A stretch of DNA of 64,000 bases from contig OZ020267.1 in the NCBI GenBank assembly GCA_963971225.1, positions 72,593,718-72,657,717 on the forward strand, read 5' to 3'. Under the pieces are notes generated by a model. That model ran no database searches. It was not told the DNA's origin and worked only from the letters and a program-made list of their open reading frames with translations. The translations under genes were made by a program, and so were the position numbers. The DNA comes from Melieria omissa. Taxonomy: Eukaryota; Arthropoda; Insecta; Diptera; Ulidiidae. Shown here piece by piece: positions 10,946-20,928 of this stretch. Every line of letters begins with the position of its first letter. Position 1 is the stretch's first letter.

Positions 10946-11600
10946 GAAAAAAGCCTTCAACGCTATCTACGCTTGCAAAAGAATGCTCGGTAAGACGGGG
11001 GACATTTCGCCCTCTCTGATGCATTGGTGCTACACAGCTATAGCGCGTCCGATACTTCTCTATGGCGTTTTGGTGTGGTAGACCGCGGTAAAGAAAAAGA
11101 CTTACTGTAAACCTTTGGAAAAGGTTCAGCGCCTGGCTGCACTGTGCACGACAGGAGCTCTAGGAACCACTCCTACGGCAGCACTTAACGTTATTCTTAA
11201 CCTTCCGCCCATCGACCTCTACGCGGAATGCTTGGCGGCAAAATCCGCGAGTAGGTTAAGAGCTACGGGACAGTTCACATGCAGGTCCTTCGGGCATATC
11301 TCTGTAGGCCAAAAAGCAGTGGACAGACCTGGAAAAAGGATAAAAGCCACAATAGAAGAGGAAGGCTGACGCAAAGGAATGACACCTAGGCGCAGAACCC
11401 TCAACATATACACGGACGGATCCAAAATGACGGAGGGAGTTGGAACAAGGATTTTCTGCCCCGAACTGGGCATCGAGCAACCGTTCCGGTTGCCAAATCA
11501 CTGCACCATCTTTCGAGCCGAGGTGGTTGCTGTCAGGAAGGCTGCGGAGCTTGCCTGCACTGACACCACTATTAATAAATCAATAAACTTTTACATCGAT
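10946..11600 (+). pseudogene. Post-palm and first half of RNase H of the decayed LINE
   Basis: KAFNAIYACKRMLGKT and LMHWCYTAIARPILLYG are the thumb-side sequence typical after the RT palm. LEKVQRLAALCTTGALGTTPTAAL follows, and then in another frame NIYTDGSKMTEG (the first catalytic aspartate of RNase H) with a FRAEVVAVRKAAELA strand/helix and FYIDS (the third acidic position). The domain is cut right after FYIDS by the piggyBac-like insertion and resumes at 12588. Confidence 0.75.
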
Positions 11601-11736
11601 AGTATATATTTGCAAACCAGATCCAAAACAACTCTCTCGCTTACATTTATCGACATTCGCCTTCAGCGGGTTTTCCCGGGTACAGTTGACCTTGGAAATG
11701 ATAAGATTTTCTTTCGTTACAAGCCCAAAAAGTTGT

Positions 11737-12191
11737 TTACTCATATTTTTTAGGTTTCGACGGTATATATTGCGCAAAGCGTCCTTTTCGATTGGTTTCA
11801 CGTAAAATTATGTCACATATATCACTTAATAAAATACTTTTGATTATAGCTTTAGCTGTGCATATATTGTAGGACGAATCGAGGCCCTTACGCTGGCACA
11901 CTACGCCGACATGGCTCAAGTCTGTATCCATCTTTACCACAAAGTTCGATATTTGGATACTTCTCTTCGTCACTACCATTCGAGTCACATGAGATGGTCA
12001 GTTTCTATGCAACCCGCAGTCTCAGCGTCAGCGGCTTCTATTGCTGCATCGTCAACTGAATGAATATGCTTATCTTTGCCTTCGAAAATGAAAAATTCTT
12101 CAACACTTTTACTTTCGCACAGTATTTCTTGAATTTCGGCTGGGATAAATCTTTCAGAACGAGCTCTTGCTGAATAAGAACTCATTTGCAA
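11737..12191 (-). pseudogene. piggyBac-like transposase fragments
   Basis: Two minus-strand frames in series. The upstream one (11985-12191) starts MSSYSARARSERF and is acidic, as piggyBac N termini often are. The downstream one (11737-11988) ends GRFAQYIPSKPKKY, matching the region around the catalytic aspartates of piggyBac proteins. The intervening conserved domain and the C-terminal cysteine-rich domain are missing. The protein is non-functional. Confidence 0.55.
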
Positions 12192-12523
12192 ATTTGTTTA
12201 GATCTTTCACAATGCAATTAAAACTAATTAATGACTAATTAATTTTTTGCAAAGTTCAAATGTCAAAAATTTCCGCGGGGAATAACTTTCTACTGAAATT
12301 TATAGCAGCGTATGAATGGTATTCCACTATTCATGAAAGAGGGATCCGAAATTGCAGAAAAATTCATTACTGGTAATTAAAAAACCAGTTTGCAAGTCAT
12401 TTTTTGTAAGAAAGGAAATCTCAAAATGTACTTTTATACTACTGAGAGCTTTAAAATTAAGCAAAAAAGTAAAATTTCTTACAGTGCGAACAAAAAGTGA
12501 GAAATTTTCATACAACTTGTTCT

Positions 12524-12541
12524 GGGGTACCCGGGTACCCC
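12524..12541. repeat. Perfect 18-bp palindrome in the piggyBac-like terminus
   Basis: GGGGTACCCGGGTACCCC equals its own reverse complement. It lies ~42 bp inside the right end of the piggyBac-like relic. A related CCCGGGTAC phrase occurs near the left side (about 11674), suggesting a subterminal transposase-binding or hairpin site. Confidence 0.8.
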
Positions 12542-12587
12542 ATCACACGGGTAAGGGTGTTTTTTTTAGCACACACACTAGGGTTAA

Positions 12588-13170
12588 GGCGATAACTTCT
12601 GCCTGCATATCATCCAAAAATGCCCTGCAATGCCGGGTAGCAATGGAAAGGCTGGCTGCGAACCGCAAGCTGCATATCTATTGGGTACCTGGTCACAAAG
12701 GCATAGAGCGAAATGAGGCGGCTGATGTTGTCGCTAAAAGTGGTGTTCACCTGCCAGACGAGCAAATCAGCAACGTTCTGATACCTCTGCGGGCATTCAA
12801 CAAAGGTTTGGAAGATAACCTAATGAGAAAACGGAAGGCGAGGTAAAACAGTTTGACTACCTGCACAACCGCTAAAATAATGCTCGAGCAATTTGATGAA
12901 AAGCTCACGAGATTCGTTCTCTCGCTACCAAGGAAGGACTGCAGAGCCATCGTAGGCGCACTAACGGGCCACTGCTTGACAGCGGCTCACGCGCAAAAGA
13001 TGGGAATCACTGAGTCGGATGAATGCAGGAAATGCAAAGAAAATGGTGCCAAGGAAACCCTTGAGCACATACTTTGCTCCTGCCCGGCCATCTCAAGACT
13101 ACGCTTTACTTACTTTTGGGCCCCATTCTTCTCTGGGTTGGGAGAGGTCCCCAAGCACGACATTAAATAG
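12588..13170 (+). pseudogene. Second half of RNase H and C-terminal zinc knuckle of the decayed LINE
   Basis: VKAITSACISSKNALQCR picks up the RNase H helix exactly after the TTAA of the piggyBac insertion. It is followed by LHIYWVPGHKGIERNEAADVVAK, the conserved histidine-containing C-terminal motif of RNase H. After a stop near 12846, 12853-13170 encodes LPRKDCRAIVGALTGHC and CRKCKENG...LEHILCSC, the zinc-knuckle-like end of LINE ORF2 proteins. Together these complete the protein order seen upstream. Confidence 0.8.
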
Positions 13171-13300
13171 CTGCTCAACTTCGCTAGGAACACCCGCATT
13201 CTCACCGATCACTTCTACGACGATCCGCAACACTAAGGAGCTCCAACTGGTATCGCTAAGGACCTAATAGGGTCTATGCGTGGCCAACCAGGCCAGCCAG

Positions 13301-13325
13301 CTAACCTAACCTAACCTAACCTAAC
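13301..13325 (+). repeat. (CTAAC)5 tail of the decayed LINE
   Basis: Five exact CTAAC units end the element. The complementary strand reads (GTTAG)n, a rotation of the TTAGG telomeric repeat of most insects. The next LINE fragment begins directly after it. Confidence 0.85.
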
Positions 13326-13326
13326 C

Positions 13327-13893
13327 AACAACTGCATTGAGTTCATCTGGGTTAAGGCACATGTAGGAATTGAAGGCAACGAGCTAGCCGATCGACTTGC
13401 TAAAGAAGCGGCAAACTTAGACACTGCTCCGATGTATGCCGCATTTCCGATAAGCTATGCCAAGTGGAAAATACGTCAAGATATAGCTAACGTATGGCAT
13501 CGTGATTATGTGGAAGAAACTACTGGCTCCAGCACAAAGACATTTTTTGAAAGCCCAATGGAAGCAATTATCTACAGGAACAAATTTGGAATATCTTTTG
13601 AAATGACACAACTTCTTACTGGCCATGGCTATCACAAAGCATATCTGAAGCGCTTCAAGATTATCAACGACGACGCATGCCCATGTGATGGAGAAACATC
13701 GCAAACATTGAGCCATCTTTTGGAAGATTGTCCCCGATATAGCAGAGAAAGGTATGTGCATATGCTGCTTTGCGAAGAACACCGAATATCGCCATTTGAA
13801 ATTAAAGATATTGCTAAACATCAACACCTCATTGCGTCTTTCAACAATTTTATTCACAAAATTATAAGTACCCTAAAAACTTTCAATTTGTAA
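13327..13893 (+). pseudogene. 3' part of LINE ORF2 (RNase H end and zinc knuckle)
   Basis: The frame is open from the fragment start. It reads IEFIWVKAHVGIEGNELADRLAKEAA (the histidine-containing end of RNase H), a helical linker, MTQLLTGHGYHKAYLKRF, and CPCDGETSQTLSHLLEDC, a C-x1-C-x9-H-x4-C knuckle, ending at a TAA at 13891-13893. No internal stop is visible in this part, so the fragment is younger or less decayed than the upstream LINE. It lacks everything upstream and cannot act alone. Confidence 0.8.
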
Positions 13894-14134
13894 TTTAATA
13901 ATAATCTAACTTTTGTGCGCTAAGAAAATAATGTAATTTCTAAGCATTTCTGCCTGTATCCATTTGCAGGCAATATTATTTCGACACATAAAAATTACTT
14001 CTTTGAAATACTTTAATCTACTTATGTAAGGAAATAATTTGAACATTTGTAATTAATTCCACTTTGTAAACGAATTGAAGAAATAATATACTCCTCGAAA
14101 CGCAGATAGCGTCTAGAGACAAAGGAAAAAAAAA

Positions 14135-14174
14135 AACCTAACCTAACCTAACCTAAAACCTAACCTAACCTAAA
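14135..14174 (+). repeat. AACCT repeat tail, two blocks
   Basis: Four AACCT units, then AAA, then three more units. The interruption suggests either a copying slip or two successive insertions with the same tail type. Confidence 0.8.
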
Positions 14175-16393
14175 TTTCATGTAACTAATAAAATCAATTT
14201 AAAAATTGTTGAAATATAAATTTTAACTTTGATTTAATTATTTTTATTTTCAATAAAACCAATACTGAAGTCATAAAAATACAGCTGACCCATTTTCTAC
14301 CACACAACGCTCTATTGACGGCAACAAGACCCCATGCGTGCCAAAACAACTGCCAGCTATTTGCTTACTAAATAACTGCAAAAAGTATATTTACAAAATT
14401 GCAACTAGCCACAAAAACAAGCAAAACAAAAACATTAAAAAACTACAAAAACCAAAATCCCAAATTCAGCAACGCAGCGCACAATTCGCTGAGTTAATGT
14501 CGATGTTTTTCGTTAGTTTGCAAGAAACCAACCGTTCAGTGTTGCCATATCAGGGAAAATCTTCCCAGAATTTTGAGATTTTGGGCTCTTTAGGAGAACT
14601 TTAAGGAGGAAGAATTGTTTGGGAGAAAGTTTAGAAGATTTTGATGGTGATATATGTGATTTTATTAGTGGCACTGAAGCTTTGAGTTATGAATGCTAAA
14701 GTATTTAATTTAATTTAATTGAATTTATTTATTTAATTTTTTATTTATTTATTTATTTTTAAGTGTTTAATTTTTGCAATGAATGAAGAAAGTTTACAAA
14801 AGCGATTTTTATACCGATCTCTTTTTTTATTTATATGTTTTTTATATTTATATTTATATTTTTATTTATTTTATTTTTACTTTTATTTATTTATTTTATT
14901 TATTTTTAGTTTTTATTTTTTTATTTATATTTTTATATATTTATTTGTATTTTTTATATGAAGTTTTATTCCTTAGTTTATAATGACAAAATTTATAAAA
15001 AACATTTTTAATTTTTCGGAGAAAATTTCATCTTTTTTTGAAAGATTTAGAAGAAAGTAATTTCAAGTATCTGGCAGCACTGCAACCGTCAAGTAAGTAG
15101 CCGAGTGAGTGGTTGGCATGTTGTCGAAGACGCGCAAGACTGCGCTGTGCCTGTAGTTGTTTTCTTATTGTTGGCTTTTTTGTGGCCAAAGCAACAACCA
15201 TCATTCTCAGTGCAACACAGAAGTGTCCTATATGCCATGTACCGTTAGTGTACCAACAAGTTCATTTTTTATAAAAAAGAGAAAAGAAAGTTGATAACGA
15301 CAACAGCTGGTGTAGCATAATTTGTTGTTGTTAATGTTGGTGTTTGTTACCAAGTAATTGTTGGCCCATTGGTTTGTTTGTTTGTTTGTTTTTCTTGTGG
15401 TTGGAGTTGATTTGGGTTAACGAAATTGTAGACACAAATTTCGCATTTTTGCGAATACTAAACTTGCCATACTGAAACTAGCAGTAAAATTCAAGACTCT
15501 TTTAAAGCTTAATTTCTGTTTGCACCTATATAATTTTTTTCCTCACATATTAAGTTACATACATACAAATACATTATTTACTTTTACAGACTATAAACGA
15601 AAAGTTGATATATCAAAAGTAGCTGTGTTGGCTTATTGCATGCGGCCATTGCATTCCAAGCGCGATTTACTTATTGTAAGATCTCAACTATACAAAACAT
15701 AAAACACTAAATGCGAGACAAATGACATGCAACTATAAATTCTTTAAATTCTAGACATAGTTAACACACACAAACACTTACAAAATCACCGCCATATAAA
15801 TCGGTATTTGTTTGTTGTGCCGGCACAAAAGTCAACAACAGCATCAGCAAAGTGTTAGGTGTCTGCAATTCACTCTATGTTCTATGTATGTGCGTGCGCT
15901 TGTGTGTGTGTGTATTCTTTAGGTGTTATGTATGTGCGTGCGTTTGTGTGTACGTATAAGTGTGTGCGTTCAGTGGTTAGTGGCAATCGACTAAAAGCGA
16001 CCGCGTCGTAGAAGCAGAAAACAGAAAGGAATTTTCCGCATTGCGGTAATTTGTTGGAAAATGTGTGATTGTTGTTGTATTTGTTGTCTGATGAAGTAAG
16101 TGTAATTTGCAACAGGACTGTTACGTTGGTTGCAAGCATATGGGGAAAACTCGATGAGTTTTTATATAGTTTATGGTTGCACATACTACATATATACATA
16201 GCTCATGTATGTATGTATGCAGTTTAATTTTAATTAAGTCAAATCAAATCTATTCAGTTCAGTTCAAATTAAATCAAATAGATTTTAATGAATTTCATTT
16301 CGAACCGAAAACCTTGCCAGCCCTGCATTCGACAACCGCAGCTGTCATCTGTCGTTGCATTGTGTTAATATTGTAGTTTAGTGTTTACCATTT
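14175..16393. other. A+T-rich non-coding stretch
   Basis: No gene recognised. There is low-complexity TTTA/TTTAT sequence from about 14700 to 14960, a TTTG run near 15372-15392, TG-rich patches near 15895-15965 and CATA repeats near 16195-16220. Confidence 0.5.
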
Positions 16394-17268
16394 ATGAAAA
16401 TAGACCGATTTAGCATCGCTCAATCTGTAAACATAATGAAAATTCACTACAAAAATGGTGAAAATTTGAGCACCACTTTTCGCGCACTAAGGAAGGATTT
16501 CGGACGTCACGGAAGGCCTGTTTTGTCAACAATTTCGGATTTATTGGCGAAATTCGAACGAACTGGTTCTGTACAAGATGTACAGAGGCACGTAATCGCC
16601 CTGCTCGTTCGGCCGAAAATATTGCTGCTGTAGCTGCCAGTGTTGAAGATGACCCGAATTTATCGCTTCCCCGGCGTTCGCAACAATTGGACATCTCCAT
16701 CACCTTAATTTGGCGTCGTAACTACGCCGAATGGGTGCTTGAAAAACAGTCCAAAAATCCCAATTTTTCGCACAAAATTTTCTTCAGCGACGAAGCACAT
16801 TTTCACCTCGACGGTTACGTTAATAGTCAAAATTGTCGTGTGTGGGGTTCAGAAAATCCACACGTGGTTGTCGAGCGCCCAATGCATCCACCTAGAGCCA
16901 CTGTTTGGTGTACATTATGGTCCGGTGGTGTCACAGCGCCATATTTCTTCGAAAATGACGAAGGACAGACCGTTACCGTCAATTCTGAACGTTCTGGCCG
17001 TATGATAACGGAGTATTTCTGGCCAGCGATTGAAGATATGGATGTGGAGGAGATATGGTTTCAACAGGACGGCGCTACATGCCACACAACACGACCGAAC
17101 ATGACAGAATTGCGAACCAGGTTCGATGAACGCATAATTTCGCGTTTTGGTGATGCCAATTGGCCGTCAAGATCGTGCGATCTGAACCCTTTGGACTTTT
17201 TTCTTTGGAGAGACGCGAAAGACCAAGTCTATGCAGACAATCCGCAGACTCTAATAATAATATATTAA
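16394..17268 (+). pseudogene. Broken transposase of the IS630/Tc1/mariner superfamily
   Basis: The first frame (16394-16633) encodes an N-terminal helix-turn-helix-like region (SIAQSVNIMKIHYKNGENLSTTFRALRKDF...GRPVLSTISDLLAKFERTGSVQD). After a frameshift and a loss of sequence, the frame at 16687-17268 holds the catalytic core. It has FFSDEAHFHLDGYVN (first Asp), IWFQQDGATCHT (second Asp) and WPSRSCDLNPLDFFLW (third Asp), with 36 residues between the second and third by my count. The third acidic residue is Asp, unlike Tc1 (Glu). The family is the insect DDxD type often annotated as Tc3-like. The C terminus is cut at about 17257. I could not find terminal inverted repeats. Confidence 0.75.
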
Positions 17269-17513
17269 TTAATACAAATGATTTCAAATAAATCAAAATC
17301 AACTCAAATCAATTCAAACCAATCGGAATCAATTAAAATTGATTTGAATCAATAAAAAATTTGTGTTGTCACTTCAACTATATTTAAATAAATGTTAATA
17401 ACTTTAAATAAAATAAAACAAGATTAAATTACAAAAAATTAAATAAAAAATAAATAAAATACAATAAAATAAATTAAATTTAATTGAATTAAACAAAATC
17501 AATTCATTTATTT

Positions 17514-18322
17514 TAATTCAATTCAATTCAGTTCATCTCAATTCAATTCAATTCAATTCAATTCAATTCAATTCAATTCAATTCAATTCAATTTAATTTA
17601 ATTTAATTTAATTTAATTTAATTTAATTTAATTCAATTCAATTCAATTCAATTCAATTCAATTCAATTCAATTCAATTCAATTCAATTCAATTCAATTTA
17701 ATTCAATTCAATTCAATTCAATTCAATTCAATTCAATTCAATTCAATTCAATTCAATTCAATTCAATTCAATTCAATTCAATTCAATTCAATTCAATTCA
17801 ATTCAATTCAATTCAATTCAATTCAATTCAATTCAATTCAATTCAATTCAATTCAATTCAATTCAATTCAATTCAATTCAATTCAATTCAATTCAATTAA
17901 ATTCAATTCAATTCAATTCAATTCAATTCAATTCAATTCAATTCAATTCAATTCAATTCAATTCAATTCAATTCAATTCAATTCAATTCAATTCAATTCA
18001 ATTCAATTCAATTCAATTCAATTCAATTCACTTCAATTCTATAACATTCAAACAAATTCAATTCAATTCAATTCAATTCAATTCAATTCAATTCAATTCA
18101 ATTCAATTCAATTCAATTCAATTCAATTCAATTCAATTCAATTCAATTCAATTCAATTCAATTCAATTCAATTCAATTCAATTCAATTCAATTCAATTCA
18201 ATTCAATTCAATTCAATTCAATTCAATTCAATTCAATTCAATTCAATTCAATTCAATTCAATTCAATTCAATTCAATTCAATTCACTTCAATTCTATAAC
18301 ATTCAAACAAATTCAATTCAAT
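17514..18322 (+). repeat. (ATTCA)n pentanucleotide array, ~809 bp
   Basis: Almost uninterrupted ATTCA units, with an (AATTT)n patch at about 17591-17632. A distinctive interruption, CTTCAATTCTATAACATTCA, begins at 18031 and again at 18286, a spacing of 255 bp that shows a duplicated block. The reverse-complement sequence forms the array at 20.9-21.7 kb. Confidence 0.95.
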
Positions 18323-18716
18323 TTAAACCAACTAAATTCAGTATAAATCAATTCAACTCAACAGTTTAATTTAAATCAAATTATTCATTTCCTCAACATT
18401 TTCATTTTTGAAATAAAATCAACTTAAATACGTTAAAAACAATTTATAAATATATATAAAATATAAAAAATTGCTCCACGTTTTGCGAGTACATCTTGAT
18501 TGATTTGTTTGTATGTCAAATTTACTTTTGCACGATGTTACACGTTAAAACAGTGTAGTCCAACACTCTCAGTACTTCCAGCAACCTATAACGTACAGAG
18601 ATTTGTACATTCTTGATTGTATTGTAACGATAAGACAGTCTGTCTCTGTGCAAAGCAACCCTGTCGCTACGCGCCGTGCTATAATTCAATCTGGCAACGA
18701 CGGCTGCGATAATAAG

Positions 18717-18832
18717 GGAAACTTTTAGGCCAACCTGGTAATGATGGAAACTTTTAGTGCAACCTGGCAATGATGGCAACTTTTAGTCCAACCTGGCAAT
18801 TATGGAAACTTTTAGTCCAACCTGGCAATGAT
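18717..18832 (+). repeat. Four 29-bp tandem repeats in the LTR
   Basis: Units beginning GGAAAC or GGCAAC start at 18717, 18746, 18775 and 18804, exactly 29 bp apart. Each contains CTTTTAG..CAACCTGG. A related partial unit follows at about 18855. They lie ~75 bp upstream of the TATA box, an enhancer-like position. Confidence 0.9.
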
Positions 18833-18905
18833 GGTCGCGATCATCATGGAAACCTTTAGTCCACTCTGGAATGTGCGAGAACGATCTGCGCGATGGCCGG
18901 ACAGG

Positions 18906-18944
18906 TATAAAAGGCAGCCGGGTGCGGTGCAGCGAGTCAGTCTG
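18906..18944 (+). promoter_or_regulatory. TATA box and initiator of the solo LTR
   Basis: TATAAAA at 18906-18912 is followed by TCAGTCTG at 18937-18944. The A of the initiator is 33 nt after the first base of the TATA box, close to the usual insect spacing. Confidence 0.6.
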
Positions 18945-19139
18945 ATTTTGACTAGTGAAGGTGCCACACGAAGTAATTGAGCAAATACTTAAGTGTAAAG
19001 ACAGTGAAGTGTAAAACTGTGAAATAAAGTGATTGTTGGTTTATTTTATTGACTGCGTTTGAGAAACTAAGTGTGTTTTATTTTCAAATTACGCAATCCA
19101 GAGATACGTACTAGCCCACTAGAACTAGCATTCGTAACA

Positions 19140-20590
19140 GTATAATTGTTATATATACATAATTTATTTTGAAAACTGTTTTTATGCACATATCTCGCAA
19201 TTTTCTTTCAGTTCGAAAGAGTTAAGTCATTTGAAAGTTAACTTATCTGTTCTCATCAAATACTCCATTATTTCAGGAGCTGTCTTCAATGCATTTCTAA
19301 ACCCAAAGCATTGATGTAGAAGTCGGAAGCACAGCCCTCCATGTCTTCAACGCCTCAACCGTTTATAATAATTTTTAATAAACGCACTGCACCCTAAGGT
19401 TATTCTGCTAAATCTATTAAAAAAAGAGAACGACATATAATTTATGAGTGCGGTAAAGAATTTTGTAATTACTGCTGCTGTTGCGCTAATGAAAACCGCA
19501 GACAAGCATGATTAACGACAATGTACAACGAAAACAACAACAACAACAACAATATCATCAAAAACAGCAGCGACAACGACAACACAAAATAATAACAATA
19601 AGATGCCACGCGCTCCTGCTGTTAAATATTAATTCAGTTTTTGTTTTTGTTGTTGTTGTTTTTTGTTTTAATGAAAATATCAACGTTGTTCTTATTGTTG
19701 TTGCTCTAATTTTTCGTTTCACTGTCTGGCATGTCAACGAAAAATTTCGCAAGCAAATTTCTTTTAAGGATTTTAATTTGTGCAAAGTTTTGTTGTTATT
19801 AATTACGAAAGAAATTATAATAAGTATATATTTTTTTTGTTGTTGTTTATACTTTCTCATTTTGTTGTTGCTGTTTGGAAAAAGTTGTGAACGCGTCAGG
19901 AATAAAACAACAACAACAGATATTATGTTTTTTTTTGTTGTGCTGTGCAGCTGGAAAAAAATGGGAGCAAAACACTGAGCGCCAATGAAGGCTGGTCAAG
20001 TAGCCAGTTGACAAACACTTCAGGCTACATACATACGTACATACATAAGTACTTACATACATACTTACGGCAAGGGGCAGTTTGCTGGTTATGCCGGTCT
20101 TTGTTGTTTACTTGTAGCTGTCGCCTTTTAGGCGCTGCACTAAATTGGGTGAATATATTCACTTTTGTATGGGATTTGAAGTAATCGTGGGCGTAGGGCG
20201 TGGCTGCAAAAGAAAGTTCTAGCTATTTTTAAGGTTAGAATTAGTATGTGAATTAATATAGGTGAATTTGTTCGTTTCTTATTGTTGTTGAGATTTTCTT
20301 AAAATGTTTTTTAATAGTTATATCTAAACTTTAGCAGCTTATCGCTCTGACGTTTGTATTCTGTCTTAGTTGTACTCTGTCTTAGTTAGTCGCTGATTTT
20401 TGGCAATAAACCAACAACAATCACCAACAGAAGAAGATGAAGGGTTAGTGTCTTTGATGAACACTATCAAATGTTCCTCTAGTTCGTACTTGCACTACTG
20501 TTGTAGTGTTTGTTGCATTTGTTCAACTACTGAAATAAGGATCTGCTGCGTGCTACTCATTCCCTAAATGAATGAAAAGGATTGGAACCT
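19140..20590. other. Non-coding stretch with CAA/GTT trinucleotides
   Basis: No gene recognised. CAA runs (about 19530-19600), GTT runs (about 19640-19670 and 19838-19875) and CATA repeats (about 20026-20068) dominate. Long frames here are low-complexity. Confidence 0.5.
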
Positions 20591-20639
20591 GTCTTAAGGT
20601 AGAGGATTTGTCTGAAAAATGTTAATGGAATGAGAAGGA

Positions 20640-20760
20640 AAAATGGGAAACTTTTGAAAAAGTGCGGGGCCAAGATGTAACTGAGAATTGAACCCACCAC
20701 CTTTGGGAAACGATGGGAGTGCATCGATTGGAGTGCTGGACTTCAGAGGTGATTTTGTAA
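20640..20760 (-). repeat. Possible tRNA-derived SINE relic
   Basis: Read on the minus strand this contains AAGTCCAGCACTCC, then about 40 nt later GTGGGTTCAATTCTC, close to a B-box (GGTTCRANTCC). The tRNA-like part is poorly conserved, and the sequence differs from the better SINE copies at 23.6 and 48.8 kb. Weak call. Confidence 0.3.
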
Positions 20761-20928
20761 AGAAAAAACTTGAAAGCTTATATGAATCATCAGTTTGATA
20801 ATTTGAATTGATATAAATTAGATTCAATGAATTTAAGTTGTTTTTAATCGATTTAAACTAGATTGAATTATTTTGAATGAATATAAATTAGTTTGAACTC
20901 ATTTGAATTTAATTGCATTGAAATGAAC

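Larger units (their letters stand above)
11600..12583 (-). mobile_element. piggyBac-like DNA transposon relic inserted in the LINE RNase H domain
   Basis: The right end reads ...CACACTAGGG followed by TTAA at 12584-12587. Read inward this is TTAA|CCCTAGTGTG, the hallmark start and target site of piggyBac elements. Minus-strand frames hold fragments of a transposase, including GRFAQYIPSKPKKY, which resembles the conserved (F/R)-YIPSKP-KYG stretch of piggyBac transposases. The interrupted RNase H frame confirms an insertion. The left end lacks TTAA and CCC, so it has been eroded or deleted; the left boundary is approximate. Confidence 0.65.
8560..13325 (+). mobile_element. Decayed RNase H-bearing LINE with a CTAAC-repeat tail
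   Basis: In order on the plus strand: a gag relic, an endonuclease, part of the reverse transcriptase, post-palm sequence, the two halves of an RNase H domain separated by a piggyBac-like insertion, and a C-terminal zinc-knuckle region. The element ends in five copies of CTAAC (13301-13325). Many stops and frameshifts plus a deletion of the RT palm show it is dead. The RNase H domain rules out the Jockey clade proper and R1; an I- or LOA-like clade is more likely. The exact 5' end is not defined. Confidence 0.8.
13327..14174 (+). mobile_element. 5'-truncated LINE with an AACCT-repeat tail
   Basis: A second LINE, different from the one before it, starts inside the RNase H domain and runs through the C-terminal knuckle, a ~250-bp 3' leader and an A run into AACCT repeats (14135-14174). 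The 5' truncation is typical of incomplete reverse transcription. It abuts the CTAAC tail of the preceding element, suggesting insertion into or beside that repeat. Confidence 0.75.
18536..19139 (+). mobile_element. Probable solo LTR, ~604 bp
   Basis: The segment starts TGTTAC and ends GTAACA, a short inverted terminal repeat of the LTR type. Inside, in order, are four 29-bp tandem repeats, a TATAAAA box (18906), an initiator-like TCAGTC (18937) about 31-33 nt downstream, and an AATAAA signal (19023). This is the layout of an LTR promoter and R/U5 region. No primer-binding site or coding sequence follows, so it is a solo LTR. I see no clear 4-6 bp target duplication, which weakens the exact end calls. 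Family (gypsy- or BEL-like) is not determined. Confidence 0.6.

Noticed and set aside
13301..14174. A real telomere or interstitial telomeric tract (TTAGG)n
   Set aside because: The repeats are short, sit exactly at LINE 3' ends after poly(A)-like sequence or ORF2 remains, and flies lack TTAGG telomeres. They are better read as element tails.
17270..17520. Terminal repeat of the 16.4-kb transposon in the AATC-rich sequence
   Set aside because: AAATCAA/ATTCAA phrases on both sides are low-complexity and grade into the pentanucleotide array. No TA-flanked inverted repeat could be defined.
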